NCBI RefSeq assembly: GCF_022846655.1
Contig: NZ_AP025667.1
Span: 2,579,001-2,643,000, forward strand
Origin: Streptomyces seoulensis
GTDB taxonomy: Bacteria > Actinomycetota > Actinomycetes > Streptomycetales > Streptomycetaceae
Direction of reading: 5' to 3'
DNA length: 64,000 bases
Position 1 is the stretch's first letter; each line of letters begins with the position of its first letter. Below are positions 1 to 8,304 of the stretch, one piece after another. The notes beneath the pieces are model-generated. The model was not told the DNA's origin and ran no database searches. It saw only the letters and a program-made list of their open reading frames with translations. A program made the translations under genes and the position numbers.

Positions 1-570
1 CGCGAGCAGCAGCCTGGCCCCCTCGCCGGAGAACTCCTCCTCGCCGAGCCGGCGCACGGGCAGCAGCATGGCGCGGGCGAGGCGCAGGGCACCGCCGCCG
101 CGCAGCTTCAGGCCGAGGCCGGCGAGCGCCCGGACGGGGGGCATCGTGGTGAAGAGCGCCCGGACGAGATCCGTGCCCACCCGGTCCCAGGTCGCGTACT
201 GGGCGCGCCACGACCGGCCGTCCCCGGCGGCGAGTTCGGCCAGCCCCTCGGCGGTGACGTCGACGTCCCGGTCGAGCACCGCGCAGCGGCCGTCGGCGAG
301 GGGGTTGGCCAGCACCTGCGGGGCGTGCGACCAGCGCAGGCCCTCCTCCTCCAGCCGGAGTCCGTCGATGACCGGCGAGGCGGCGGACAGGGGGTAGAAC
401 GAGCTGAAGACGTCGTTGACGAAGTCGGGATGGACGGCGCGGTCGCTGCGTACGCCGCCGCCGGGCGTCGGCTGGGCCTCCAGCACCTCCACGCTCCAGC
501 CCTGGTCGGCGAGGAGGTTGGCCGCGACCAGCCCGTTCGGCCCGGCCCCGATGACCACCGCGTCACTCAC
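1..570 (-). CDS. NAD(P)/FAD-dependent oxidoreductase, phytoene-desaturase-like (partial)
   Basis: The C-terminal part lies outside the window; about 190 N-terminal residues are visible. Residues 2-16 form a dinucleotide-binding motif (DAVVIGAGPNGLVAA, GxGxxG), followed by a second glycine-rich patch near residue 36 (PTPGGGVRSD) typical of carotenoid or phytoene dehydrogenase-like FAD enzymes. The start is GTG at 570, preceded by AAGGAGG at good spacing. It overlaps the end of the upstream SRPBCC gene by 8 nt, so the two are probably translationally coupled. The substrate cannot be read from sequence. Streptomyces has many such paralogues outside carotenoid clusters, and no other carotenoid genes are in view. 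Confidence 0.8.
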   Translation of the reverse strand, partial: MSDAVVIGAGPNGLVAANLLADQGWSVEVLEAQPTPGGGVRSDRAVHPDFVNDVFSSFYPLSAASPVIDGLRLEEEGLRWSHAPQVLANPLADGRCAVLDRDVDVTAEGLAELAAGDGRSWRAQYATWDRVGTDLVRALFTTMPPVRALAGLGLKLRGGGALRLARAMLLPVRRLGEEEFSGEGARLLLA

Positions 571-1072
571 GGCTCGCCTCCTTGTCGGCCGAGGGCGCCG
601 GCCTGGAACCCTTCCGCCCTCCGCCCCCGGCGGACTCGCGCGGTGTCTCCCGCTCGACCAGCCGGGCCAGCCGGGCCAGCATGTCCCGGTGCCGGAGCTG
701 TATCACCGAGTCGAGCACGACGTTGTGCAGCTTCCCGCCCAGCCCGCGCAGCGGGTGCTCGTCCACGATGAGGAGGGTCTCGTCGCCCCATTCGCGTACG
801 TCGATGGCGATGCGCGCGTTGCCGAACGGGGCGTGGGCCTCCAGTTCCAGGTACCGGGGCGGCTCGTAGCGGCGTACCACGGTCCAGCCGTCGAGTCGCC
901 GGGGGCCGAGCTTGATCGTGTAGCTGAGCGACGAACCCTGCTCGGGCCAGCGGCCCTCCCGGGGAGCGGACTCGTCGGTCCCGACGACCCAGTCCGCATA
1001 GCTGGAAGGCCGGTTCAGGACCTTCCACACGGCGGCCGGCGGACGCCGGATGAGCTGGTACCTGATGGCCAC
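563..1072 (-). CDS. SRPBCC (polyketide cyclase/dehydrase-like) family protein
   Basis: 169 residues. The layout is START/Bet v1-like: an N-terminal strand (MAIRYQLIRRPPAAVWKVL) leading into the first helix, W28 in the SYADWV segment, central beta strands (GSSLSYTIKLG, ELEAHAPFG) and a long C-terminal helix (residues about 115-145). A charged, probably disordered tail follows. SRPBCC proteins bind hydrophobic ligands in a deep cavity; the ligand is unknown. It is the first gene of a two-gene unit with the FAD oxidoreductase, which suggests both act on the same lipid- or polyketide-like molecule (inference). Confidence 0.8.
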   Translation of the reverse strand: MAIRYQLIRRPPAAVWKVLNRPSSYADWVVGTDESAPREGRWPEQGSSLSYTIKLGPRRLDGWTVVRRYEPPRYLELEAHAPFGNARIAIDVREWGDETLLIVDEHPLRGLGGKLHNVVLDSVIQLRHRDMLARLARLVERETPRESAGGGGRKGSRPAPSADKEASRE

Positions 1073-1333
1073 GGTTGCCTCCTTCGCGTACGACGCGCCG
1101 CGGGCCGGGGCCGCCCGCGCGCTGTGGCCCGAGTAACCCGGTGACCACGGATCACGCGTCCGCGCCCCGAACGGACGGCAGGAGCGGCCGTTGTGGCTAC
1201 TGGTGCGGCCGGCGGGAAGGCGGCATAAAAGAAGCGTAAAGATTGCCGGAATCAGGCAATGAAAAGGGCGAAAGCCTGTGTGAAGCTTCCGCCAAGCCGG
1301 AGATCAGCGGCGGGCGGGAGGGGGACGGCGCGA

Positions 1334-1843
1334 ATGGCCTGGTTTCTTGGAATCGGCATCACGGGGGTCGTGCTGCTCGTCCTGTCGCTGATCTTCGACG
1401 GACTGCTGGACGGACTGTTCCACGGCGCGCTGGAAGGCGCCCTCGACGGCTGGCTGTCGCTGCCGGTCATCGCCGGGTTCCTGTCGATGACGGGCTTCGG
1501 CGGGGTCATCGCCCACGACGGCCTGGGCATCGCCCCGGCGGGGGCCACCGCCATCGGCGCGGCGGCGGGGGTGGCCACGGCCTGGCTGACCTACCGCCTC
1601 AGCCGGATGCTGCTGCGTGACCAGACGGACGCCACCCCGACCGGGAGCGACCTGATCGGGACCTCGGGCAACGTGGTGACGGCCATCCCGGCCGCCGGCT
1701 ACGGCGAGGTCCTCGTCCGGCTCGGCGGGCAGACCGTCAAGTTCGCCGCGCGCAGCACGGTGCCGGTGCCGCGTGGCGCCGAGGTGTGGGTGGAAGCGGT
1801 GCCGTCGCCGACCTCCCTCGTGGTGCGCCCGGTGGAGCGCTGA
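1334..1843 (+). CDS. NfeD-like membrane protein
   Basis: 169 residues from ATG 1334, preceded by GGGAGGGGGA. An upstream in-frame ATG at 1259 would add 25 basic, non-conserved residues and lacks a ribosome site. Residues about 2-90 hold hydrophobic membrane segments (WFLGIGITGVVLLVLSLIF; a second at VIAGFLSMTG; a third at GATAIGAAAGVATAWLTY). The C-terminal ~65 residues are a small beta-rich OB-like domain (GTSGNVVTAIPAAGYGEVLV...). That architecture and the flotillin gene 105 bp downstream match the NfeD-flotillin pair conserved in bacteria, which organises membrane microdomains. This protein is probably the flotillin partner at the plasma membrane. Confidence 0.75.
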   Translation: MAWFLGIGITGVVLLVLSLIFDGLLDGLFHGALEGALDGWLSLPVIAGFLSMTGFGGVIAHDGLGIAPAGATAIGAAAGVATAWLTYRLSRMLLRDQTDATPTGSDLIGTSGNVVTAIPAAGYGEVLVRLGGQTVKFAARSTVPVPRGAEVWVEAVPSPTSLVVRPVER

Positions 1844-1948
1844 CCGCGGCACTCGGTCCGGCCGTCCACCTCGATGAGCTCACCGCCCCTTGAAGCGGGC
1901 GGTTCTTTCCCACCCCTGCCGGGGTGTCATGTGTCTGGGGGCATTGAT

Positions 1949-3484
1949 ATGAGTCCTGTCGTCATCGCAGTGGCCGGAGTCGTCGTACTCCTCGTCCTGC
2001 TGGCGCTCACCGTGGTCAGCCGGTACAAGGTCGCCGGGCCGAGCGAGGCGTTCATCGTCACCGGCCGCCGGGGCAAGAAGGCCACCGATCCGGAGACCGG
2101 GCGCGTCTTCACCGACAACAGCGGCCAGAAGGTCGTCGTCGGCGGGGGTGTGTTCGTCGTGCCGTTCGTGCAGCAGCGGTTCACCCTCGACCTGTCCTCG
2201 CGGCACATCCCGGTCGCGGTACGCGGGGCGGTCACCCTGCGCGGGGTGAAGGCCAACCTGGACGGCGTCGCCATCGTCAAGGTCGGCGGCACCGAGGACT
2301 CCATCCGCGCCGCCGCCCAGCGGTTCCTGATGCAGCAGGACGGCATCGTCGGCTTCACCCAGGAAGTGCTCTCCGGCGCGCTGCGCGCCATCGTCGGCCG
2401 GATGTCCGTGGAGGACGTCATCCGCGACCGCGCCGCCTTCGCCGGACAGGTCGCCGAGGAGGCCGAGTCCAGCCTGTCGGGGCAGGGCCTGGTGCTCGAC
2501 GCCTTCCAGATCCAGGACATCACCACCGAGGGCTCCTACCTGGAGGACCTCGGCCGCCCCGAGGCCGCCCGCGCCAGGCAGGAGGCCGACATCGCCGAGG
2601 CCGTGGCCCGGCGGGCCGCCGAGCAGGCACGCCTCAAGGCCGAGGAGGAGATCGCCGTCGCCCAGCGGACGTTCGCGCTGAAGCAGGCGGAGATCAAGGC
2701 CGAGACCGACGAGGCCGCCGCCCGCGCGGCCGCCGCCGGACCGCTCGCCGAGGCCGCCCGTCAGCAGGAGATCCTCGCCGAGCAGGAGAAGGTCGCCGAG
2801 CGCCAAGCGGCTCTGACGGACCGTCAGCTCGACACCCAGGTCCGCAAGCCCGCCGACGCCAAGCGGTACGCCGCCGAGCAGGAGGCGGAGGCCCGCCGGG
2901 TCGCCCGCGTCAAGCAGGCCGAGGCGGAGCGGCTGGCGGCCATCGCGGCCGCCGAGGCCGAGGCGGAGCGGGCCCGGCTCACCGGTGAGGGCGAGAAGCA
3001 GCGCCGCGGCGCGCTGGCCGAGGCGGACGCCGTCGAAGGACTCAAGCAGGGTGAGGCCGAGCGGTCCCGCCGTGCGGCGGCCGCCGAGGCGGTCCGGCTG
3101 GAGGGCGACGCGGAGGCCGCGGCGATCACCGCCAAGGGCAGCGCCGAGGCCGAGGCCATGCGCAAGAAGGCGGACGCGTACGAGCAGTACGGCGACGCCG
3201 CCGTCCTCCAGATGCTCGTCTCGGTGCTGCCCGAGGTCGTCGCCAAGGCGTCCGAGCCGCTGAGCGCCATCGGCAAGATGACGGTGATCTCCACCGACGG
3301 CGCCGGCCGGATCCCGCGCGCGGTCGCCGACAACGTGGCCCAGGGGATGGAACTGCTCGGCTCCACCACCGGCGTCGACCTGACCCAGCTCCTCAAGGGC
3401 GTCACCGAGCGCGCCGCCGCGAGCGTCACCCCGGTGGAGCGCCCCGCGCAGGGCGACAACGGCAAGGTCGAGATCACGGGCTGA
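1949..3484 (+). CDS. Flotillin-like SPFH domain protein
   Basis: 511 residues from ATG 1949; an earlier in-frame ATG at 1874 adds an unlikely leader. A single N-terminal membrane segment (SPVVIAVAGVVVLLVLLALT) is followed by an SPFH/band-7 domain (about residues 25-200) and a long Ala/Glu-rich coiled coil (about 200-400; heptads such as EEEIAVAQRTFALKQAE). The C-terminal ~100 residues (QMLVSVLPEVVAKASEPL) are the flotillin oligomerisation region. Flotillins scaffold functional membrane microdomains. The gene follows the NfeD-like gene and ends at a strong hairpin shared with the convergent PucR-type gene. Confidence 0.9.
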   Translation: MSPVVIAVAGVVVLLVLLALTVVSRYKVAGPSEAFIVTGRRGKKATDPETGRVFTDNSGQKVVVGGGVFVVPFVQQRFTLDLSSRHIPVAVRGAVTLRGVKANLDGVAIVKVGGTEDSIRAAAQRFLMQQDGIVGFTQEVLSGALRAIVGRMSVEDVIRDRAAFAGQVAEEAESSLSGQGLVLDAFQIQDITTEGSYLEDLGRPEAARARQEADIAEAVARRAAEQARLKAEEEIAVAQRTFALKQAEIKAETDEAAARAAAAGPLAEAARQQEILAEQEKVAERQAALTDRQLDTQVRKPADAKRYAAEQEAEARRVARVKQAEAERLAAIAAAEAEAERARLTGEGEKQRRGALAEADAVEGLKQGEAERSRRAAAAEAVRLEGDAEAAAITAKGSAEAEAMRKKADAYEQYGDAAVLQMLVSVLPEVVAKASEPLSAIGKMTVISTDGAGRIPRAVADNVAQGMELLGSTTGVDLTQLLKGVTERAAASVTPVERPAQGDNGKVEITG

Positions 3485-3501
3485 GTCACCGGAAAAAAAG
3501 G

Positions 3502-3526
3502 GGGGCCTGCCTCGGCGGCGGGCCCC
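3502..3526. terminator. Hairpin between convergent genes
   Basis: A 10-bp stem (GGGGCCTGCC / GGCGGGCCCC, one G-T pair) with a 5-nt loop. It sits 18 nt after the flotillin stop and 11 nt before the end of the convergent regulator gene, so it can serve both. An A-run (AAAAAAA) precedes it on the plus strand, which gives a U-tract for the minus-strand transcript. Confidence 0.85.
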
Positions 3527-3536
3527 TTCGCCGTGC

Positions 3537-4613
3537 TCACAGCTCCCGCGCGGGCCACCCCAGCAGCCGGGCTCCGATGACGGCCGTCTGCAGCGTGTAG
3601 CGGTGCACCGGGTCGGCCGGGTTGTTCCCGGTGAGCTGGTGGATGCGCTCCAGCCGGTACGTCAGCGCGCGCACGCTCAGCGCGAGCCGGCGTGCCGCCT
3701 CGGCGGCCCGGCACCCCGACTCGAAGTACGCCTCCAGCGTCCGCAGCAGCGGCTCCGCGCCCCCGCGGGCGTCCCGCAGCGGGCCCAGCGCGCTGAGCAC
3801 CAGGTCGGTCATCGCCTGCCGGTCCCGCAGCAGCACCGGATACACCAGCAGGTCGGCCGCGCGCACCACCGGTTCGCCCAGGTCGAGCCGTTCCGCCAGC
3901 TCCAGCGCGCTCAGCGCCTCCTCGTACGACTGCACCACCCCGCCCGGGCCCTGCCGGGGGCGGCCGATGGCGACCCGGCCGCAGTCCGGGGTGGCCCGCA
4001 CCTGCTCGGCGAAACGGGCCAGCACCTCCTCCTGGTCGCCGGGGGCGATGCAGATCAGCTTGCCGTTCTTCGTGGTCAGCAGGATGCGCCGCTCACTGAA
4101 CCGGGCGATCAGCGCCGACTCCACCTGCCGGGTCACCGGGGCGGTGTCGACGAACGCCTCCGGGCCCTCGGCGACCGCGACCGCGTGCGCGTGGGAGAGG
4201 ACGAGGCCGAACCGCTCGGCCCGCTCGGCCAGCCGCCCCAGATCGCTGCGGCCGTACAGCAGGTCGTCGATGAACTCCCGCCGCGCGGCCTCCTCCTGAC
4301 GCACCGCCAGCCGCTGTGCCCGCTCGTACCCCTCGGCGAAGGCGTCCACCGCCAGCTCGACCGCGGCCAGCACCCCGTTCACGGAACTCACCCGGGTGCC
4401 GTCCGGCCAGTCGCTCCGGGTGGCCGCCAGATGCCCGCGCACCAGGGCCCGCAGACTGTGTCCCGCCTCGGCGGCCCGCTCCCCGAGCGCGCGCCGCTCG
4501 CCCAGTTCCGTACGGGTGGGGCGCCGTCCGGTGCGGGAGACCTCGGCCAGCATCGGGGCGTACCCGCCCAGGTATTCGGCCATGTCCAGCTCCGCCACCG
4601 CGCCCTCCCGCAC
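3537..4613 (-). CDS. PucR/CdaR-type helix-turn-helix transcriptional regulator
   Basis: 358 residues. The C-terminal ~65 residues are the PucR-type HTH (HTH_30): an Ala/Arg-rich helix pair RAAEAARRLALSVRALTYR followed by LERIHQLTG. The central part (about 115-280) resembles the GGDEF-like ligand or dimer region of CdaR regulators. The N-terminal part (about 10-110) is the helical RsbRD-like/regulator N-domain. No target is visible in the sequence; the neighbours are a flotillin gene and small proteins. It is probably transcribed alone from a promoter in the ~80-nt gap to the next upstream gene. Confidence 0.8.
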   Translation of the reverse strand: MREGAVAELDMAEYLGGYAPMLAEVSRTGRRPTRTELGERRALGERAAEAGHSLRALVRGHLAATRSDWPDGTRVSSVNGVLAAVELAVDAFAEGYERAQRLAVRQEEAARREFIDDLLYGRSDLGRLAERAERFGLVLSHAHAVAVAEGPEAFVDTAPVTRQVESALIARFSERRILLTTKNGKLICIAPGDQEEVLARFAEQVRATPDCGRVAIGRPRQGPGGVVQSYEEALSALELAERLDLGEPVVRAADLLVYPVLLRDRQAMTDLVLSALGPLRDARGGAEPLLRTLEAYFESGCRAAEAARRLALSVRALTYRLERIHQLTGNNPADPVHRYTLQTAVIGARLLGWPAREL

Positions 4614-4694
4614 TCCCCGCCACCTCAGTTGATGTGTCCCTGATGTGGTCCGTCCGGTCGAGCGTATCCGCCCCCACCGACAGTGGGTCCGCGG

Positions 4695-4898
4695 TCAGTG
4701 GGCGGCGCCGCCGAACTCGGCGTGCTGGGTGCGCAGCGCGACCGCCGAATCCTCCTCGGGCGGCTTGCCGTACCGGAGCCGGCGGGCCTCCTGCCGTGCC
4801 TCGCGCATCAGCTCACGGAACTCCTCCTCCGTGAGCCGGCGCCGAGCGCGCGGCAGCTCCGCCTCTCCGGGGTCCTCGCCGTTCAGGTCGTCCGGCAT
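4695..4898 (-). CDS. Small charged hypothetical protein (67 aa)
   Basis: 67 residues, very rich in Arg and Glu. A central amphipathic helix (RRLTEEEFRELMREARQE) is probable. The start ATG at 4898 follows a G-rich ribosome site (GAGGGGGG), and the gene lies 13 nt downstream of the DUF3040 gene on the same strand, so the two are likely cotranscribed. There is no signal peptide or membrane segment. I do not recognise a function. Confidence 0.6.
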   Translation of the reverse strand: MPDDLNGEDPGEAELPRARRRLTEEEFRELMREARQEARRLRYGKPPEEDSAVALRTQHAEFGGAAH

Positions 4899-4911
4899 GA
4901 TCCGGCCCCCC

Positions 4912-5283
4912 TCACACCTGGGACGGATCTATCGGCCACGGGGTCCTCAGGCCTGCCCGCTCCGCCGCTTCCCAGCGACGGCAGGCCCGCACGACCAGAC
5001 CCACGAGACCGGCCACGGTGGCGAGCCATACGACGGCGACGGCCCAGGTCAGATAGGTCTCGCGGAACGCGATGTCGAGGCCGAGCAGCGTCAGGGTCAG
5101 CAGCGCGCCCACGGACACCCAGAGCGGGAGCGCCCGGCGCCGCGCCTGATGCACCCAGGTCACGGACCGGGTCGCGACGCGCATGGTGCTCAGCCGCCGG
5201 GCGAGCACCTCGTCATCGCTCAAGCTCTGCTCTATCTCGGTCAGTTTGCGCCATTCCTGCGGGGTAAGGCTTGCTGCGCCCAC
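4912..5283 (-). CDS. DUF3040 family membrane protein
   Basis: About 123 residues from GTG 5283, which has GAGGAAG 8 nt upstream. The open frame continues to a TTG at 5361 (149 residues) but that start lacks a ribosome site. The N-terminus (LTPQEWRKLTEIEQSLSDDE) is the DUF3040 pattern. Two membrane segments follow (PLWVSVGALLTLTLLGLDIA and AVAVVWLATVAGLVGLVVRA), then a short tail. DUF3040 proteins are small actinobacterial membrane proteins of unknown role. It is upstream of, and probably cotranscribed with, the 67-aa gene. Confidence 0.75.
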   Translation of the reverse strand: MGAASLTPQEWRKLTEIEQSLSDDEVLARRLSTMRVATRSVTWVHQARRRALPLWVSVGALLTLTLLGLDIAFRETYLTWAVAVVWLATVAGLVGLVVRACRRWEAAERAGLRTPWPIDPSQV

Positions 5284-5530
5284 CGTGAACACTTCCTCGG
5301 GCTGTTGGTACGACTGCCTGCGGGTATCCGGGTTGTTTGTCCTGAAACGTGAATCGCTCAATTGTTTGGACCGCTCGCCTCGCCCGGAGCGAGGCGCTCA
5401 CTCGGTGCCCCGGAATCCCGGCCCGCCTCGTGCCGCATGCCCCGGGAGGGACGGGGTACCCGCGACGGACCGCCCGCCCGGCCCGCGTCCGCGCGCGGAG
5501 GAACCGGTTCACGACAGTTGAGGAGAAGCC

Positions 5531-5767
5531 ATGTCCGAGCAGCAGCACGACCCCCGTACGCGGCGCGTCCCGAGGGACCTGCCCGACCAGCAGGCGAGCC
5601 ACGGCGACGACCGCTGGGACGCCCGTCCGGACGAGCGCCGCGCCCCCACGCAAGGCGAGAGTGCCGACGTGCCCGACACGGACGAGGCGGGAGCGGGCCC
5701 GCGCGGGGCACCGGAGCCGGCCGGGGTGCGCCCGGACCAGCCCGTACCCGACGAGCCCTCCGGCTGA
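5531..5767 (+). CDS. Small hydrophilic, Pro/Asp-rich hypothetical protein (78 aa)
   Basis: 78 residues from ATG 5531, with GAGGAGAA 6 nt upstream. The protein is almost free of hydrophobic residues and looks disordered (many Arg, Asp, Pro, Gly). The good ribosome site and the 98-nt spacing to the alcohol dehydrogenase gene suggest it is expressed ahead of it. No function is recognised. Confidence 0.55.
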   Translation: MSEQQHDPRTRRVPRDLPDQQASHGDDRWDARPDERRAPTQGESADVPDTDEAGAGPRGAPEPAGVRPDQPVPDEPSG

Positions 5768-5865
5768 GGCGCCCGCCGGGCGGCCGTGGCGCGGTCCGGG
5801 TGAGCACCGGAGCGCCGGGTACCCGGCGGGGAGCGAGACGCGGCACCTACATCACTGGAGGAGAC

Positions 5866-7053
5866 ATGCGCGCTCTCACCTGGCAGGGCAGGAGGGACGT
5901 GCGGGTCGAGACGGTCCCCGACCCGCAACTGCAGGACCCCACCGACGTGATCGTCCGTGTGACGTCGAGCGGGATCTGCGGCTCGGACCTGCATCTGTAC
6001 GAAGTCCTCGGGCCGTTCCTCGACGCCGGTGACATCCTCGGCCACGAACCCATGGGCATCGTGGAGGAGACCGGCCCCCAGGTGACCTCCCTCGCCCCCG
6101 GCGACCGCGTCGTGGTGCCCTTCAACATCTCCTGCGGCGAGTGCTGGATGTGCGCCCAGGGCCTGCACTCCCAGTGCGAGACGACCCAGGTCCACGACCA
6201 GGGCAAGGGCGCCTCCCTCTTCGGCTACACCAAGCTGTACGGCCAGGTACCCGGCGGGCAGGCCCAGTTCCTCCGGGTGCCCTTCGGCGACCAGCTCCCC
6301 GTGAAGATCCCCGACGACCCGCCCGACCAGCGCTTCCTGTACCTCTCCGACGTACTGCCCACCGCCTGGCAGGCCGTCGAGTACGCCGACGCCCCGCCCG
6401 GCGGCACCCTGGTGGTCCTCGGCCTCGGCCCGATCGGCGAGATGGCCTGCCGCATCGCCCGGCACCGGGGCGTCGAGAACGTCATCGGCGTCGACCTCGT
6501 CCCCGAACGCCTCCAGCGCGCCCGGGAACACGGCATCACGGCCTACGACCTGGAGGAGTACGGCGACAGCCTGGCCGACGCGATCCGCGACGCCACCGAC
6601 GGCCGCGGCGCGGACGCCGTCATCGACGCCGTCGGCATGGAGGCGCACGGCGCACCCCTCGCCAAGGCAGCCCAGTTCGCCACCGGACTGCTCCCCGACG
6701 CCCTCGCCCACCGCATCATGGAGAAGGTGGGCATCGACCGGCTGGGCGCGCTGCACCTGGCCATCGACATCGTCCGCCGGGGCGGCACCATCTCGCTCTC
6801 CGGCGTGTACGGCGGCATGACCGACCCGATGCCGATGCTGACCCTGTTCGACAAGCAGATCCAGTTGCGCATGGGACAGGCCAACGTCCACCGCTGGGTC
6901 GACGACATCCTCCCGCTGCTCACCGACGAGGATCCGCTGGGCGTGGACACCTTCGCCACCCACACCCTGCCGCTGGAACAGGCCGCCCAGGCGTACGAGA
7001 CGTTCCAGGCGAAGCAGGACGGCATGATCAAGGCGGTCCTCGAACCCTGGTGA
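5866..7053 (+). CDS. Zinc-dependent alcohol dehydrogenase (MDR superfamily)
   Basis: 395 residues; the start at ATG 5866 follows GGAGGAGAC. Catalytic zinc ligands are visible as CGSDLH near residue 38 and GHEPMG near residue 60. The structural zinc lobe has four cysteines (SCGECWMCAQGLHSQC, about 88-105). A Rossmann motif (VVLGLGPIGEMACRIA) lies near residue 183. The family oxidises alcohols or reduces aldehydes with NAD(P). The length and the CGSDLH/GHE pattern match the formaldehyde-dehydrogenase-like branch, also found at 15061-16215; the substrate is not certain. The gene ends at a 13-bp hairpin. Confidence 0.88.
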   Translation: MRALTWQGRRDVRVETVPDPQLQDPTDVIVRVTSSGICGSDLHLYEVLGPFLDAGDILGHEPMGIVEETGPQVTSLAPGDRVVVPFNISCGECWMCAQGLHSQCETTQVHDQGKGASLFGYTKLYGQVPGGQAQFLRVPFGDQLPVKIPDDPPDQRFLYLSDVLPTAWQAVEYADAPPGGTLVVLGLGPIGEMACRIARHRGVENVIGVDLVPERLQRAREHGITAYDLEEYGDSLADAIRDATDGRGADAVIDAVGMEAHGAPLAKAAQFATGLLPDALAHRIMEKVGIDRLGALHLAIDIVRRGGTISLSGVYGGMTDPMPMLTLFDKQIQLRMGQANVHRWVDDILPLLTDEDPLGVDTFATHTLPLEQAAQAYETFQAKQDGMIKAVLEPW

Positions 7054-7066
7054 GCCGTACGCTCCG

Positions 7067-7105
7067 GCGACTCGACCCGGCTGCCACTCGGTCGGGTCGA
7101 GTCGC
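7067..7105. terminator. Strong hairpin between convergent genes
   Basis: A perfect 13-bp inverted repeat (GCGACTCGACCCG / CGGGTCGAGTCGC) with a 13-nt loop. It lies 13 nt after the dehydrogenase stop and 14 nt before the end of the convergent small membrane-protein gene. Confidence 0.88.
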
Positions 7106-7119
7106 GGGCGCGTGCCGGA

Positions 7120-7464
7120 TCACCCCGGATGGGCCCGCCCGGCCCGCTCGCGTGCCAGACGCAGCACGACGACGACGAGGTCCACTGCGGCGAGCAGCGC
7201 GAGGACACCGCAGATGACGGCCAGGACCGTGAGCTGCGTGGGGTCCGGTACGTCCTGCTCCGTCACCGCGCCCGCCCACAGGGCGAAGAGCGCCGTACCG
7301 AGCAGGAAGACGAGCAGGCCGATCACGCCGAGTATCAGTCGCAGCTTCAGCGGGCTGCGGGCGGTGACCGGTTCGGTCCCGGTGCGTTCCCGGTGGTGGC
7401 CGGTCGTCCCCGGACGCGAGCGCGGCACGCGTGCCGTGTCGTCCTGAGTGTGCCGTCGGCTCAT
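7120..7464 (-). CDS. Small two-TM membrane protein (DUF6343-like)
   Basis: 114 residues from ATG 7464, after GATGAGG; the open frame extends further upstream without a good start. A hydrophilic Arg-rich N-terminus leads into the segment GTEPVTARSPLKLRL, which I associate with the DUF6343 family (moderate confidence). Two membrane helices follow (LILGVIGLLVFLLGTALFAL; LTVLAVICGVLALLAAVDLV) with a short basic tail. No function is known. It is convergent with the dehydrogenase and divergent from the gene at 7681. Confidence 0.65.
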   Translation of the reverse strand: MSRRHTQDDTARVPRSRPGTTGHHRERTGTEPVTARSPLKLRLILGVIGLLVFLLGTALFALWAGAVTEQDVPDPTQLTVLAVICGVLALLAAVDLVVVVLRLARERAGRAHPG

Positions 7465-7680
7465 GCCCTCATCCCCGTCCACGTCGAAGGTCGAAGGAGG
7501 GGCGGCCCGCCGCACGACGGACGGCCGGGCTGCCCGGTGCCGCCTCCGCGTACCCGTCGGCGCGGCCGGGCAACCACCTTCCCCGGTGTGCCGGAACAGG
7601 GCCGGGGTACTCGGGCGGAGTAACAGGCTGCTCGTCGACCGAAGCGGCCCCTCCACTCAACTCACCCAGCGGGAGAGGCG

Positions 7681-8259
7681 ATGTCCACCGCAGCACTGAT
7701 CGGCATTCTGGTCCTCATCGTGGTCATCCTGATCCTGATCGCCGCGGGAGCGTGGCTCGTGGCGCGCCGCCGCAGGCGCCACCTCCAAGAACGGTTCGGC
7801 CCCGAGTACGACCGGGCCGTGCAGTCCGGCGAGAGCAGGCGGGACGCGGAGCGCGAACTCCAGGCCCGCGAGAAGCGGCACCGCGGCCTCGACCTCAAGG
7901 AGCTCTCCCCCGAGGAGCGTGACCGGTACGCCGGCGAATGGAGCAGCACCCAGGAGCGGTTCGTCGACCACCCGGCGCAGAGCGTGGACGACGCCGACCG
8001 CCTGGTCACCCAGCTCATGCGGGACCGCGGCTACCCCACCGAGGGGTACGAGCAGCAGCTCAGGGACCTGTCCGTCGAGCACGCCCAGACCCTGGAGCAC
8101 TACCGCGACGCCCACGAGGTGAGCCTCCGCAACGAGAACGGCGAGGCGACCACCGAGGAGCTGCGCGGCGCCATGGTGCGCTACCGCACCCTCTTCGACG
8201 ACCTGCTGGGCAGCGGTCGTCCCCCGCACCACGAGAGCACCGGGCACGACGCGGCCTGA
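7681..8259 (+). CDS. Membrane-anchored hypothetical protein sharing a domain with its downstream neighbour
   Basis: 192 residues; the start at ATG 7681 follows GGGAGAGGC. One N-terminal membrane helix (AALIGILVLIVVILILIAAG) is followed by a basic stop-transfer (ARRRRRHLQERFG), a charged linker and a ~100-residue helical domain (about 78-178) with the pattern W..TQ.RFVD.P..SV.DAD.LV and a C-terminal LRGAMVRYR..F..LL. The same pattern ends the next protein (8305-9009), so the two are paralogous. It is likely cytoplasmic and membrane-tethered. No function is recognised. Confidence 0.7.
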   Translation: MSTAALIGILVLIVVILILIAAGAWLVARRRRRHLQERFGPEYDRAVQSGESRRDAERELQAREKRHRGLDLKELSPEERDRYAGEWSSTQERFVDHPAQSVDDADRLVTQLMRDRGYPTEGYEQQLRDLSVEHAQTLEHYRDAHEVSLRNENGEATTEELRGAMVRYRTLFDDLLGSGRPPHHESTGHDAA

Positions 8260-8304
8260 CCCGGCGCCCATCCCCATCACGGCATCAGCGGAAGCGAGGT
8301 TGTC

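Noticed and set aside
1874..1948. Extended N-terminus of the flotillin from an upstream ATG
   Set aside because: The extra residues would precede the membrane segment, are not flotillin-like and have no better ribosome site.
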